Shown here piece after piece: positions 45,723 through 54,378 of a DNA stretch of 64,000 bases. The DNA comes from Sphingobacteriales bacterium JAD_PAG50586_3. Lineage in GTDB: Bacteria; Bacteroidota; Bacteroidia; CAMBQF01. The notes under the pieces are model-generated. The model ran no database searches. It was not told the DNA's origin and was given only the letters and a program-made list of their open reading frames with translations. Numbering within the stretch: position 1 is the first letter of the stretch; each line of letters opens with the position of its first letter. A program made the translations under genes and the position numbers. The stretch is taken from positions 622,548 through 686,547 of the forward strand of contig CP096135.1 in the NCBI GenBank assembly GCA_023213195.1, given 5' to 3'.

Positions 45723-46193
45723 ATGAAAAAAGCAATATCCATAATAATCATTTTATCTGTCTTTCTTTTTGCGTGTGAAAAGGATAAAGATTTTCGCGAT
45801 AGGTATGTTGGTGATTATGAAGGCAGGGCCACTTTTAATACTTTAACGTTCCCTCATGCAATTGCACCTTCAGATCCTGCTGCCATGCTTCATTTATCAA
45901 AACATCCAAACATTGACAATGCATTAATTATAGATTTTGCTAGTGTACAATGGCCTAACGGTAGTGGCTATGAATATGACATAAATTTTCAGGATGAAGA
46001 ACCCCAAAACACAATCTACTTAAGTGATGAGGGTTTTCTTTATTTATATGGAACCCATGAATATAATTTACACAAAAACTGCATTTTTATAGAACCCGAC
46101 AGTTTATTTACTGTAGTAGCTATGCCATACTACAATGGCAATAATAACCAATGGTATTTAGAATATAATTTTTTTCGCCTAAAAAAGAAATAG
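45723..46193 (+). CDS. Lipoprotein of unknown function
   Basis: 156 residues. MKKAISIIIILSVFLFACEK is a lipoprotein signal. The mature protein has RDRYVGDYEGRATFNTLTF, a strand pattern also seen in the lipoprotein at 47360 (YEGNYSGYTVIRNYYSQ), so the two are probably related. AT-rich codon use with the next three genes. Function unknown. Confidence 0.65.
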   Translation: MKKAISIIIILSVFLFACEKDKDFRDRYVGDYEGRATFNTLTFPHAIAPSDPAAMLHLSKHPNIDNALIIDFASVQWPNGSGYEYDINFQDEEPQNTIYLSDEGFLYLYGTHEYNLHKNCIFIEPDSLFTVVAMPYYNGNNNQWYLEYNFFRLKKK

Positions 46194-46196
46194 ACT

Positions 46197-47349
46197 ATGA
46201 AACTAAGAACATTGTTATACTTACTTCTTATGGCTGTTTTAAATGCCAAAGCACAAGTGCCAAATGTTGCAATTGATGCTAAGTGGAATTTAATTTTTGA
46301 AGATGAATTTAACGGAACGGCCGTAAATACTAGCGTTTGGAAAATCCCGTTTTTTTATTTTGAGTCTGAAGACAGTTCGTGTATTTATGATAATACGATT
46401 AGGGCATACAGAAGCGAAAATTTACCGAACGATAATGTAATTGTTGATAATGGTATTTTAACCCTTACAGTAGATTCTTTACACACACCTGTTACTGCTA
46501 ACATACATTGCAACTACGACACCCTATGGCCTAGTTTTGACACTACAGTAACGTTTACTACTGGAGTATTACAAAGCATTGATACGTTTCAATTTGGTTA
46601 TTACGAGATTAAATTTAGAATACCTGGAGCCGGGAGAAGACGGAAAAACATTTTATCCATTTGGCCCTAATTTTTGGTTATATAGAGGGCAGGACATTAA
46701 TAATATAGAAAGCTGCTATTCTGAAATTGATATTTTTGAAATTATTGATGGTGAAATGAATACTTATACTTGCAATTCGCATAATAGTCCATTAGGATCA
46801 GACTCTTGTGGAGGCTATCCCTTTTATACAGACGATGGAAGCTACTATGGTGGCGGTTTTGGTAAACAGGATATAAGTGGCAATACATGGCATTTTAGCT
46901 CTGTACACTGGACACCGGAAAAAGTAGACTATTATCTTGATAGAAAACTGATAAAAACAAACTACAAACAGTGGGCAGAGAATTTAGACCCTATGCAAAT
47001 AATATTAGATATAAATGCCCCAAAAGGAGGAAAAGATGCAATTATGTTGTTAGATAATCCAATTATACAGTATCCATACCGTTATGACATTGATTATGTA
47101 CGCATATACCAACCTATAAGCAATTGTGGAACAATAGACAAGACATACTGTACATCTACCTACCCAAGCACATTAGACGGTGCTACAGTTCAAAAAAGCA
47201 TAACATTCGGCGGTACTGGCTGTTCAGCTAGCTATCCTGATATTATAAATTCTTTTTATGCTAACGATTATATTTTAATAAACGAAAACACTACACTGGG
47301 AGGAGGTTCTACAAGTGAATTGTTTTTGGAAGTACACAGTTGCTATTAA
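46197..47349 (+). CDS. Glycoside hydrolase family 16 (beta-glucanase type), one frameshift
   Basis: About 384 residues after repair; the signal peptide ends NAKAQ. KWNLIFEDEFNGTAVNTSVW is the usual GH16 start, followed by YYEIKFRIPGA. The second frame (46579-47349) carries the catalytic motif CYSEIDIFEIIDGE (ExDxxE), then WHFSSVHWTPEKVDYYLDRK and the final strand YRYDIDYVRIYQP. The break is near 46628-46640 (GGGAGAAGACG; one base too many). A short Cys-rich domain follows YVRIYQP. GH16 enzymes cut beta-1,3 or beta-1,3-1,4 glucans, agar or carrageenan; the substrate is not fixed here. Confidence 0.85.
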
Positions 47350-47359
47350 TTAATTTAGT

Positions 47360-47788
47360 ATGAGAAAAATAGTATATATGTTATTGATTGTCGGTTTAAT
47401 GTCTTGTAAAGAAGAAGAAAACCCATTAACCCAATACGAGGGTAATTATTCGGGCTACACGGTTATTCGTAATTATTATTCGCAAGACAGCATTACTATG
47501 GACACTATTCCTTGTAAAATTACAGTTACAGTAAATTATGCTAATAAAAATCAACTAAGTCTGAACCATTATGACAATAATAACAATCCGTTGAATCAAT
47601 GGAATGCTGTAGAGGTAAATAACATTGGGCAAATTGCACATTTTGGTGATGATTGCAACACTTTTTATGGCACTATAGCTGCCGATTCATTAAATATAAA
47701 AAACATTGTAACATATAACGGACCATATATTAGCCCTTATTGTAGTAATACAATATCATATATTAAATTTTCTATTGCTAAAGATTAA
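47360..47788 (+). CDS. Lipoprotein of unknown function
   Basis: 142 residues. MRKIVYMLLIVGLMSC is a lipoprotein signal. The mature region has QYEGNYSGYTVIRNYYSQDS and SYIKFSIAKD, related in pattern to the lipoprotein at 45723. It lies between GH16 and the S74 protein, so it is likely part of one surface operon. Confidence 0.6.
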   Translation: MRKIVYMLLIVGLMSCKEEENPLTQYEGNYSGYTVIRNYYSQDSITMDTIPCKITVTVNYANKNQLSLNHYDNNNNPLNQWNAVEVNNIGQIAHFGDDCNTFYGTIAADSLNIKNIVTYNGPYISPYCSNTISYIKFSIAKD

Positions 47789-47819
47789 ATCCTTATAGCC
47801 AATTTCTAAACCTACCAAA

Positions 47820-49712
47820 ATGAAAAACCTAAGCCTACTTCTATTATTTTTAGTTGTTTCTATTTGTGTAAATGCACAGATAAAAATATTCCCCGGAGGA
47901 CCTGTTTCTATTGGCACTACCAATGCACCTAGTAGTTATTACCGTACTTTGTTTTCTGGGCCAACAAATTTTACACAGAACGGTTATGACCAACAACTTA
48001 TTAACCTTGATGGCGTATTACAACCAAACTATGCCAACATGATGATTAGCAATTCTATTAGCCGAAAGGTTAAAAATTATGTTGTTTCATTTAAAGGCAA
48101 TCACACTTTTTGTGTATATACTGATGGAGGAATTTGGGCTAGGGAGGGATGGTATTATTCTGACTCTACATTAAAAACACAGATAAGTACAATCGACAGT
48201 TCATTACATAAGCTATTGCAATTAAATCCTGTTTCATATAAATATAAAACCGATGTTAGCGACACATCAATATACGGAGGAGCAAATGCAAAACAGTATA
48301 TTGGCGTATTAGCACAAGAGTTAAATACAATAGCACCTGAATTGGTAGACACAAACGAGAACGGCATTATGGCTGTTAATTATGATGGATTAGCAACCTT
48401 GGCTATAGGCGCTATACAAGATTTGAATACTAAAATAACCCGTATGGATTATTGGCAAAAAGATACGGCAACGGGTAATATTAATTATGACACAGGCAAT
48501 GTAGGCATTGGTACATCAACCCCTGAAGATAAACTTACTGTGATTGGCGAGGTTGGTTTTAAAAATGATCTAACAGATTTAAACACATATATAATTAGAA
48601 CCCCCGGTGGTGAACCCGAAATTGGGCAATTAGATAGTACAGGGCGGTTTGCGGGGTTTCAATCAAATGTTAATTATACCAAGCTTATTAAATATGGCGG
48701 TGGTAATGAATTTGTTTTTGATAACACTACAGGCTTTGTAGGCATTGGCACTACACCCACAGCAAAACTGCAAGTATATGCTAATTACGATGTTGCGGGT
48801 CCTACAAAAGCAGGCTATTTCTACGCAACAGGCAATGCTACCACAAACTATGGCATACATGCGTATGCGCCTGTTGATACAGGCTATGCAGCCTATCTGC
48901 AAGGTGATGTTATGGTAACCGGCACCTTATACACCCCGTCTGATGAAAAACTAAAAACCAACATTCGCCCATTAGAAAATAACACACTGGCTAAAATTAA
49001 CAACCTGGGTGTTGGCAGCTACGAGTTTAACAGCAATATGCAGGGTAAGCACAACTTCGCCAAAGGCCCGCAAATAGGTATTATGGCACAAGATATTGAA
49101 AGGCAATGGCCGCATTTGGTTAATACCGATAAGCACCCTACTGTTACAGACCCTACAGATAGCACCGCTGTGCCTGTTATGGATGAGTTTAAGGTGGTAA
49201 ACTACACAGGTTTAATTCCGGTATTGGTTAAAGGCATTCAAGAGTTAGATAGCAAGGTAAACACTCTTAAACCTACTACTACCGATTCTGTAATAAAAGC
49301 ACTTGCTGCCCAAAACGCCGTATTAAAAGCAGAAAACGAAGACCTTAAAAAAGATGTAGCATCTATAAAAGATGTGCTGGCTAAGTTTGGTGATGATTTG
49401 CAATACTGCTGCTTTAACCACGATAACAACAATCAACGCCCTACCGGCGATGGCAGCATACTAGAGCAAAACAATCCCAACCCGTTTACCGAAAATACCG
49501 TTATACGCTACTACATATCGCAGCAAGCTACCAATGCGTCTATACGAGTTGTCAACCTAAACGGAACAATTTTAAACACGTTTAAAATAGACAGTAAGGG
49601 CGCAGGGCAAATACTAATATCGGGCAATAGCATGCAAGCCGGCACCTATGTTTACGAGCTTATTGTAGACGGCAAGCAGGTAGATACCAAGCGTATGGTG
49701 CTAACATATTAA
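47820..49712 (+). CDS. T9SS-exported protein with two S74-type chaperone domains
   Basis: 630 residues. The signal peptide ends ICVNAQ. Two blocks match the intramolecular chaperone (peptidase S74) of tail fibres: the first near 115-205 (YSDSTLKTQISTIDSSLHKL ... IGVLAQELNTIAPELVDT) and the second near 375-480 (PSDEKLKTNIRPLENNTLAK ... IGIMAQDIERQWPHLVNTD). A coiled coil follows (LKAENEDLKKDVASIKDVLA), and the protein ends with a T9SS sorting domain (LEQNNPNPFTENTVIRYYIS ... MQAGTYVYELIVDGKQ). S74 domains usually trim themselves off fibres; here they sit inside the chain. The first half is AT-rich, the second half is not. Confidence 0.8.
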   Translation: MKNLSLLLLFLVVSICVNAQIKIFPGGPVSIGTTNAPSSYYRTLFSGPTNFTQNGYDQQLINLDGVLQPNYANMMISNSISRKVKNYVVSFKGNHTFCVYTDGGIWAREGWYYSDSTLKTQISTIDSSLHKLLQLNPVSYKYKTDVSDTSIYGGANAKQYIGVLAQELNTIAPELVDTNENGIMAVNYDGLATLAIGAIQDLNTKITRMDYWQKDTATGNINYDTGNVGIGTSTPEDKLTVIGEVGFKNDLTDLNTYIIRTPGGEPEIGQLDSTGRFAGFQSNVNYTKLIKYGGGNEFVFDNTTGFVGIGTTPTAKLQVYANYDVAGPTKAGYFYATGNATTNYGIHAYAPVDTGYAAYLQGDVMVTGTLYTPSDEKLKTNIRPLENNTLAKINNLGVGSYEFNSNMQGKHNFAKGPQIGIMAQDIERQWPHLVNTDKHPTVTDPTDSTAVPVMDEFKVVNYTGLIPVLVKGIQELDSKVNTLKPTTTDSVIKALAAQNAVLKAENEDLKKDVASIKDVLAKFGDDLQYCCFNHDNNNQRPTGDGSILEQNNPNPFTENTVIRYYISQQATNASIRVVNLNGTILNTFKIDSKGAGQILISGNSMQAGTYVYELIVDGKQVDTKRMVLTY

Positions 49713-49791
49713 AAACAGGCTATAGTTTTATTTGCCACTTTGTAGTGGGGCAAAAACACTATTTTTGCCCCCATATTTGGTAAACAAAAGC

Positions 49792-50668
49792 ATGGCAAAA
49801 GCAAAAACAATAGTAGTTACAGGTGCACACGGGCAACTGGGCACGGTATTAAAAGAACTGGCAGAAACGCTTCCGGGCTTTAATTTTGTGTTTACCGATG
49901 TTGCCGACCTTGATATTACCAAGCCGGTAGAGCTCAAAGCACTTTTTTAACCTGCATGCGCCTAAGTACCTTATTAACTGCGCCGCTTATACTGCTGTAG
50001 ACAAGGCTGAAAGCGAACCCGCTATTGCCCGCCTTATAAATGCCAAAGCGGTAGAAATGATGGCTACCGAATGCAAGCTGCACAAAACAAAATTTATCCA
50101 TATTTCTACCGACTATGTGTTTGATGGTATTGCCAGCAACCCTTATGTAGAAACCGATTTTACCAACCCTTTGGGTATATATGGCCTTACCAAATGCGAG
50201 GGCGAAGAGGCGTTGATGCTATCGGGCTGCGATGGGTATGTGCTTCGCACATCGTGGTTATACTCGGTATACGGGCATAATTTTTTAAAAACTATTATAC
50301 GCCTTGCAACAGAGCGCGATAGCCTGAACATTATATCTGACCAGATAGGCACCCCTACCCTGGCCGATGATTTAGGCAGGACAATTTTAGAGCTTATACG
50401 CCAGTTAACCGATAAAAAGAAAGTGCCTACCGGCATATACCACTTTAGCAATGAAGGTGTTGCCAGCTGGTACGATTTTGCCCATGCAATAGTAGAACTA
50501 GCAGGCATAAAATGCAAGGTAAACCCCATACTTACCAAAGATTACCCTACGGCATCGGCAAGGCCTGCCTATAGTTTGCTAAACAAAGGCAAGGTAAAGG
50601 CGGCTTTAGGTATTGAAATTCCGCACTGGCGCGATAGCCTTAAACAAGCGGTAACCAAATTGGTATAA
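49792..50668 (+). CDS. rfbD: dTDP-4-dehydrorhamnose reductase (one frameshift)
   Basis: About 292 residues after repair. IVVTGAHGQLGTVLKELAET is the NAD(P)-binding loop. The next frame has YLINCAAYTAVDKAESEP, FIHISTDYVFDGIASNPYVE, NPLGIYGLTKCEGEEALML with YxxxK, SWLYSVYGHNFLKTIIRLA and DQIGTPTLADDLGRTI. The break is near 49944 (CTTTTTTAA; one T too many gives a stop). It makes dTDP-rhamnose for surface glycans. No rfbABC neighbours are seen. Confidence 0.87.
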
Positions 50669-50716
50669 GGCAAAAAATTCGTTATTATTGCATGTTTTTC
50701 AAACAATACACCTCTT

Positions 50717-51436
50717 ATGAATAAGATTAAAATATCTTTTGTTGCCCTTGCCCTATTGGCATTTACAAGCGTTGGTTTTGCGCAAGACGCGGCTAAAGCC
50801 AAAGTAGAAAAACCTAAAAAAGAAAAAAAGGCCAAACCGGCTAAAGACAGCGGCCCGGATATGGTTATACACACCACACAGGGCGATATTTCTGTTAAAT
50901 TATACGTTGAAAAAGTGCCTTGCACCGCGGGTAACTTTGTAGACTTGGCTGAGAAGCATATTTTAGACAGCACCCTTTTTCACCGTGTTATACCCAACTT
51001 TATGGTACAAGGCGGCGACCCCGCATCTAAAGGCGCTAAGCCTGGTGTAGCGCTAGGTATGGGCGGCCCTGGCTATATGTTTAACGATGAGTTTGACCCA
51101 TCGCTTACGCACGATAAAAAAGGCCTGTTGTCTATGGCTAACAGCGGACCAAACACCAACGGCAGCCAGTTTTTTATTACCGCCGTTGCTACGCCTTGGT
51201 TAAACAACAAACACTCTATTTTTGGCGAGGTAACTGCCGGGCTAGATGTGTTTGATAAAATTATAGCCCAAAAGCGCAACCGCATGGATAGGCCCGATGT
51301 TGACCAGGTTTTAATATCAATAGATATTATAAAAGTTAAGAAATTGAAAAAACGCATTGCTGCGGCTAAAAAGCAAAAGGCGCAGATTGCACCACACGTC
51401 CGTTTACGGGTAAACAATAACAGCCTCACCTCCTAG
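50717..51436 (+). CDS. Peptidyl-prolyl isomerase, cyclophilin type, secreted
   Basis: 239 residues. The signal peptide ends SVGFAQ, followed by a Lys-rich linker (KVEKPKKEKKAKPAK). The cyclophilin core has VIHTTQGDISVKLYVEKVPC, LFHRVIPNFMVQGGDP, and LSMANSGPNTNGSQFFITAV with active residues FHR...QFFI. The C-terminus has an extra Lys-rich stretch (KKLKKRIAAAKKQKAQ) and APHVRLRVNNNSLTS reaching the repeat at 51431. It catalyses proline isomerisation outside the cytoplasm. Confidence 0.9.
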   Translation: MNKIKISFVALALLAFTSVGFAQDAAKAKVEKPKKEKKAKPAKDSGPDMVIHTTQGDISVKLYVEKVPCTAGNFVDLAEKHILDSTLFHRVIPNFMVQGGDPASKGAKPGVALGMGGPGYMFNDEFDPSLTHDKKGLLSMANSGPNTNGSQFFITAVATPWLNNKHSIFGEVTAGLDVFDKIIAQKRNRMDRPDVDQVLISIDIIKVKKLKKRIAAAKKQKAQIAPHVRLRVNNNSLTS

Positions 51437-51460
51437 CCCCCTCTCCAAAAGAGAGGGGGT
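51431..51460. repeat. Short palindromic repeat
   Basis: TCCTAGCCCCCTCTCCAAAAGAGAGGGGGT; the stop codon of the cyclophilin gene lies within its left edge, so the repeat may have supplied the last residues and act as terminator. Confidence 0.6.
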
Positions 51461-51501
51461 AAAATAAAAGAGGAAATAATTTAGCCTTAAAGGCTAGTTG
51501 A

Positions 51502-52530
51502 ATGATGAAAGAGAAGATTGACCAGTTATTAGCAGAGATTGATACCCTGACAGCGCAAACCGCTGAACAGGCAGAGGAGTTACGCATTAAGTATTTATCA
51601 AAAAAAGGCTCGGTATCTGTTTTATTTGATGATTTTAAAACGGTTGCACCCGAGGTAAAACGCGAGGTTGGCCAGCACCTTAATCAGCTTAAAAACAAGG
51701 CTACCGAAAAAATAAACGCCCTTAAAGAGGCTGTTGAAGCCAACGGCGGCCCTGCAGTAGCAGGCCTAGACCTTAGTCGCCCGGCCGACCCTATTGCCCC
51801 CGGCGCACGCCACCCGTTATCAATCATACTTAACCGTATATCAGAGGTTTTCTCGCACATTGGTTTTGCTGTTGAAGAAGGCCCCGAGATTGTAGACGAC
51901 TGGCACAACTTTACCGCCCTAAACTTTGCCGAAGAGCACCCTGCCCGCGACATGCAGGACACCTTTTTTGTAGAGGGCGAAGAGAAGATGCTGCTACGCA
52001 CGCACACATCTACCGTGCAGGTAAAAATTATGCAAACACAAAAGCCACCTATCCGCGCTATTATGCCGGGCAGGGTGTACCGTAACGAGGCTATATCGGC
52101 CCGTGCGCACTGCTTCTTCCACCAGGTAGAGGGTTTGTATATTGACGAAAACGTATCGTTTGCCGACCTTAAACAAACGCTGTTATACTTTGCTAAGGAA
52201 ATGTTTGGCGAGGAAACTAAAATCCGCCTAAGGCCATCGTATTTCCCATTTACAGAGCCAAGCGCCGAGATGGATATATCGTGTACCATTTGTGGTGGCA
52301 AAGGCTGCAACATTTGTAAATACAGCGGTTGGGTAGAGATTTTGGGCTGCGGCATGGTAGACCCTGCCGTACTGGATAATTGCGATATTGACAGCAAAAA
52401 ATACAGCGGCTTTGCCTTTGGTATGGGCGTAGAACGTATAGCCCAGCTAAAATTCCAGGTAAAAGATTTGCGCCTGTACTCTGAAAACGATGTACGCTTT
52501 TTAGGCCAGTTTAAAAGCGCTTTACTGTAG
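51502..52530 (+). CDS. pheS: Phenylalanyl-tRNA synthetase alpha subunit
   Basis: 342 residues. The N-terminal coiled coil (KIDQLLAEIDTLTAQTAEQA) binds tRNA. Class II motifs: HPLSIILNRISEVFSHIGFA, VEEGPEIVDDWHNFTALNF, the motif 2 region GRVYRNEAISARAHCFFHQV, FFPFTEPSAEMDISC-like (SYFPFTEPSAEMD), and motif 3 FAFGMGVERIAQLKFQV. It charges tRNA-Phe with PheT, which is not seen here. Two ATG codons (51502, 51505) are possible starts. Confidence 0.95.
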   Translation: MMKEKIDQLLAEIDTLTAQTAEQAEELRIKYLSKKGSVSVLFDDFKTVAPEVKREVGQHLNQLKNKATEKINALKEAVEANGGPAVAGLDLSRPADPIAPGARHPLSIILNRISEVFSHIGFAVEEGPEIVDDWHNFTALNFAEEHPARDMQDTFFVEGEEKMLLRTHTSTVQVKIMQTQKPPIRAIMPGRVYRNEAISARAHCFFHQVEGLYIDENVSFADLKQTLLYFAKEMFGEETKIRLRPSYFPFTEPSAEMDISCTICGGKGCNICKYSGWVEILGCGMVDPAVLDNCDIDSKKYSGFAFGMGVERIAQLKFQVKDLRLYSENDVRFLGQFKSALL

Positions 52531-52578
52531 TACCTCAACCTGCTCTCTCCTAAAGAAGAGGGTTCTAAAATAATACCT

Positions 52579-53043
52579 ATGGCTATAACATGGTTTGCTG
52601 CTGTTAAAGAGGTATCGGGCCTGTTTAAAGATATTGGGGGCCTGGTTACCAAAAGCAACGCCACCAAAAAGCTGTTGCTTAGCGAGGTAGAGCTAAACCT
52701 GAAACAGTTTCAAAACGCCTATAAAACCAAGGCCACGTACGACCAGCTTATTGAGGTTTTATCTAACACCCGCACTACCAAAGCCCGCGAAGACGCTTTT
52801 ATCTTTAGCACCATAAAGGCCGGCAAAATAAAAGAAAGCCATATTAAAGACCCCCGCAACAAGCGCTATGCAGGCGAAGACTGCGAGTGGCTATTCATAA
52901 ATATTGCAGATAAAATAGAAGAACTAAAGGGTCTTAAAAAGATGAATGGCACATTAGAGGGCATAACTACAATGAATGTACCGCTGCAGTTTTCTAACCT
53001 CTTCTACAAGCTAAAGCTACTGGTTGCGTTTGTAAAGAGTTAG
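52579..53043 (+). CDS. Cytosolic helical protein of unknown function
   Basis: 154 residues without a signal peptide. It is mostly helical: ITWFAAVKEVSGLFKDIGGL, LLSEVELNLKQFQNAYKTKA, YDQLIEVLSNTRTTKARED. No known domain is recognised. It follows pheS by 48 bp and may be cotranscribed. Confidence 0.6.
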   Translation: MAITWFAAVKEVSGLFKDIGGLVTKSNATKKLLLSEVELNLKQFQNAYKTKATYDQLIEVLSNTRTTKAREDAFIFSTIKAGKIKESHIKDPRNKRYAGEDCEWLFINIADKIEELKGLKKMNGTLEGITTMNVPLQFSNLFYKLKLLVAFVKS

Positions 53044-53091
53044 GGTATCCTAAAATTGGCTGCTCCAATAACCATTCGGCTAACTTTTTCG

Positions 53092-53099
53092 TATATTTG
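53092..53099 (+). promoter_or_regulatory. Bacteroidota -7 element (TATATTTG)
   Basis: It lies three bases before the ATG at 53103. It covers the in-frame TTG at 53097, which supports the ATG as start. Confidence 0.5.
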
Positions 53100-53102
53100 A
53101 GT

Positions 53103-53339
53103 ATGAAAGCTAGGAACATAGAAATTGAGCGCGCCAAGGCTTTAGAGGTAGTTAAAAACATTACCGATGCAGATACCCTGCATGAAATAATTGTTTTATA
53201 TGATGAAAATAATGCATCGTCTGAAAGGATATCAATAGAGGAATATAACAAGGCTTTAGATGAAGCTGAAAACCGCGTTAACGAAGGCCAATTTGTTACC
53301 CTTGATGAATTTAAAAAAGAAATGGCTAAATGGAAATAG
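53103..53339 (+). CDS. Antitoxin-like small protein
   Basis: 78 residues, MKARNIEIERAKALEVVKNI and a highly acidic C-terminal half (SSERISIEEYNKALDEAENR). It has the size and acid-rich shape of an antitoxin and precedes a RelE-type toxin by a 10-bp overlap. A short DNA-binding N-terminus is not clear. Confidence 0.7.
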   Translation: MKARNIEIERAKALEVVKNITDADTLHEIIVLYDENNASSERISIEEYNKALDEAENRVNEGQFVTLDEFKKEMAKWK

Positions 53340-53635
53340 TTAAATACAGCATTGTATTTGATAGTTTAGCCACACAATCTTTAACTGAAGCATACCTCTA
53401 TTTAAAAAGGGAATTACCTTCTGCGGCAAATGGTTTTAAAGAAGAATTAGAAGAGGTTTTACTATTGCTTACTACCACCCCTTATGTTTTTCAAAAAGAC
53501 CGCTTTAAGAAAAACAACAATGGCCAATACCGTGCTTTTATCATCTACAATTTTAGGATAACATATAAAATAGCAAACAAACAGGTTATCATACTGCTTG
53601 TTCGCCATACATCGCGCAGGCCCATTAAATACTAA
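53330..53635 (+). CDS. RelE/ParE-family toxin
   Basis: 101 residues. KYSIVFDSLATQSLTEAYLY then LKRELPSAANGFKEELEEVL are the two ParE helices; QYRAFIIYNFRITYKIANKQ and LVRHTSRRPIKY give the closing strands and basic end. ParE acts on gyrase and RelE on mRNA; which one this is cannot be said. It overlaps the antitoxin by 10 bp. Confidence 0.8.
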   Translation: MEIVKYSIVFDSLATQSLTEAYLYLKRELPSAANGFKEELEEVLLLLTTTPYVFQKDRFKKNNNGQYRAFIIYNFRITYKIANKQVIILLVRHTSRRPIKY

Positions 53636-53670
53636 CGCCTAATTCAAAACCTTTTATCCCCTAAAACAGT

Positions 53671-53678
53671 TATCTTTG
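53671..53678 (+). promoter_or_regulatory. Bacteroidota -7 element (TATCTTTG)
   Basis: It lies 22 bases before the ATG at 53701 and starts the cytochrome-hflX operon. Confidence 0.55.
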
Positions 53679-53700
53679 CACAATAACACATTATACCACT

Positions 53701-54378
53701 ATGATACAATCATTACTCCTTCCTACCCATAAGGTTGCCGTAATTATCTTTTTATTGCATTACGTTATAAAAACGTTTTTACTGCTGATAAACAAGCCCG
53801 AAGCACTTAAAAAATATACCGCCGGCACCAAGGTTGCCGAAATGATTATTAGTGTAGTGTTTTTAATTACAGGCGTTTGGCTTATTGCCGAAACCGGCAG
53901 CCCATCAACCTTGCAGATAATTAAGTTTACCCTGGTTGCATTATCTATTCCTATAGCCATTATAGGTTTTAAAAAAGGCAACAAGGCTATGGCTATAACA
54001 GCGTTGCTTTTTATTATTGGCGCATACGGCCTTGCCGAAGCTAACAAGGCACAAAAAAGAAAAGGAGCGGCTAATGCAACTGTAGAAGCTACCGGCGATG
54101 TGGTTACCGACCCGGCTGCGGCAGACTATAACAGCATTAAGCATGGAGAATATATATACAACAACATAAGCGGGGTGCCTTGCAAAAGCTGCCATGGTAC
54201 CGATGGTAAATCTATGGTAGGTGGCGCAAAAGATTTGAGTGTTACCGCGCTTGATAAAGAGGGTATAAAATCGGTTATAAAAAATGGGCAAAACAATGGT
54301 AAAATGCCAGCATATAGCAGCCTTAAACCTGCGGAATATGATGCCCTTGCTGACTTTGTATTGAGTTTGAAAAAATAA
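53701..54378 (+). CDS. Membrane-anchored c-type cytochrome
   Basis: 225 residues. Residues 1-115 have four transmembrane helices (VAVIIFLLHYVIKTFLLLIN, MIISVVFLITGVWLI, FTLVALSIPIAIIGF, MAITALLFIIGAYGLAEAN), a SirB-like arrangement. The C-terminal part has one haem site CKSCHG at about residue 160, with a distal Met in GKMPAYS, as in small cytochromes c. It probably carries electrons at the periplasmic face of the inner membrane. The stop overlaps the hflX ATG (TAATG). Confidence 0.85.
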   Translation: MIQSLLLPTHKVAVIIFLLHYVIKTFLLLINKPEALKKYTAGTKVAEMIISVVFLITGVWLIAETGSPSTLQIIKFTLVALSIPIAIIGFKKGNKAMAITALLFIIGAYGLAEANKAQKRKGAANATVEATGDVVTDPAAADYNSIKHGEYIYNNISGVPCKSCHGTDGKSMVGGAKDLSVTALDKEGIKSVIKNGQNNGKMPAYSSLKPAEYDALADFVLSLKK

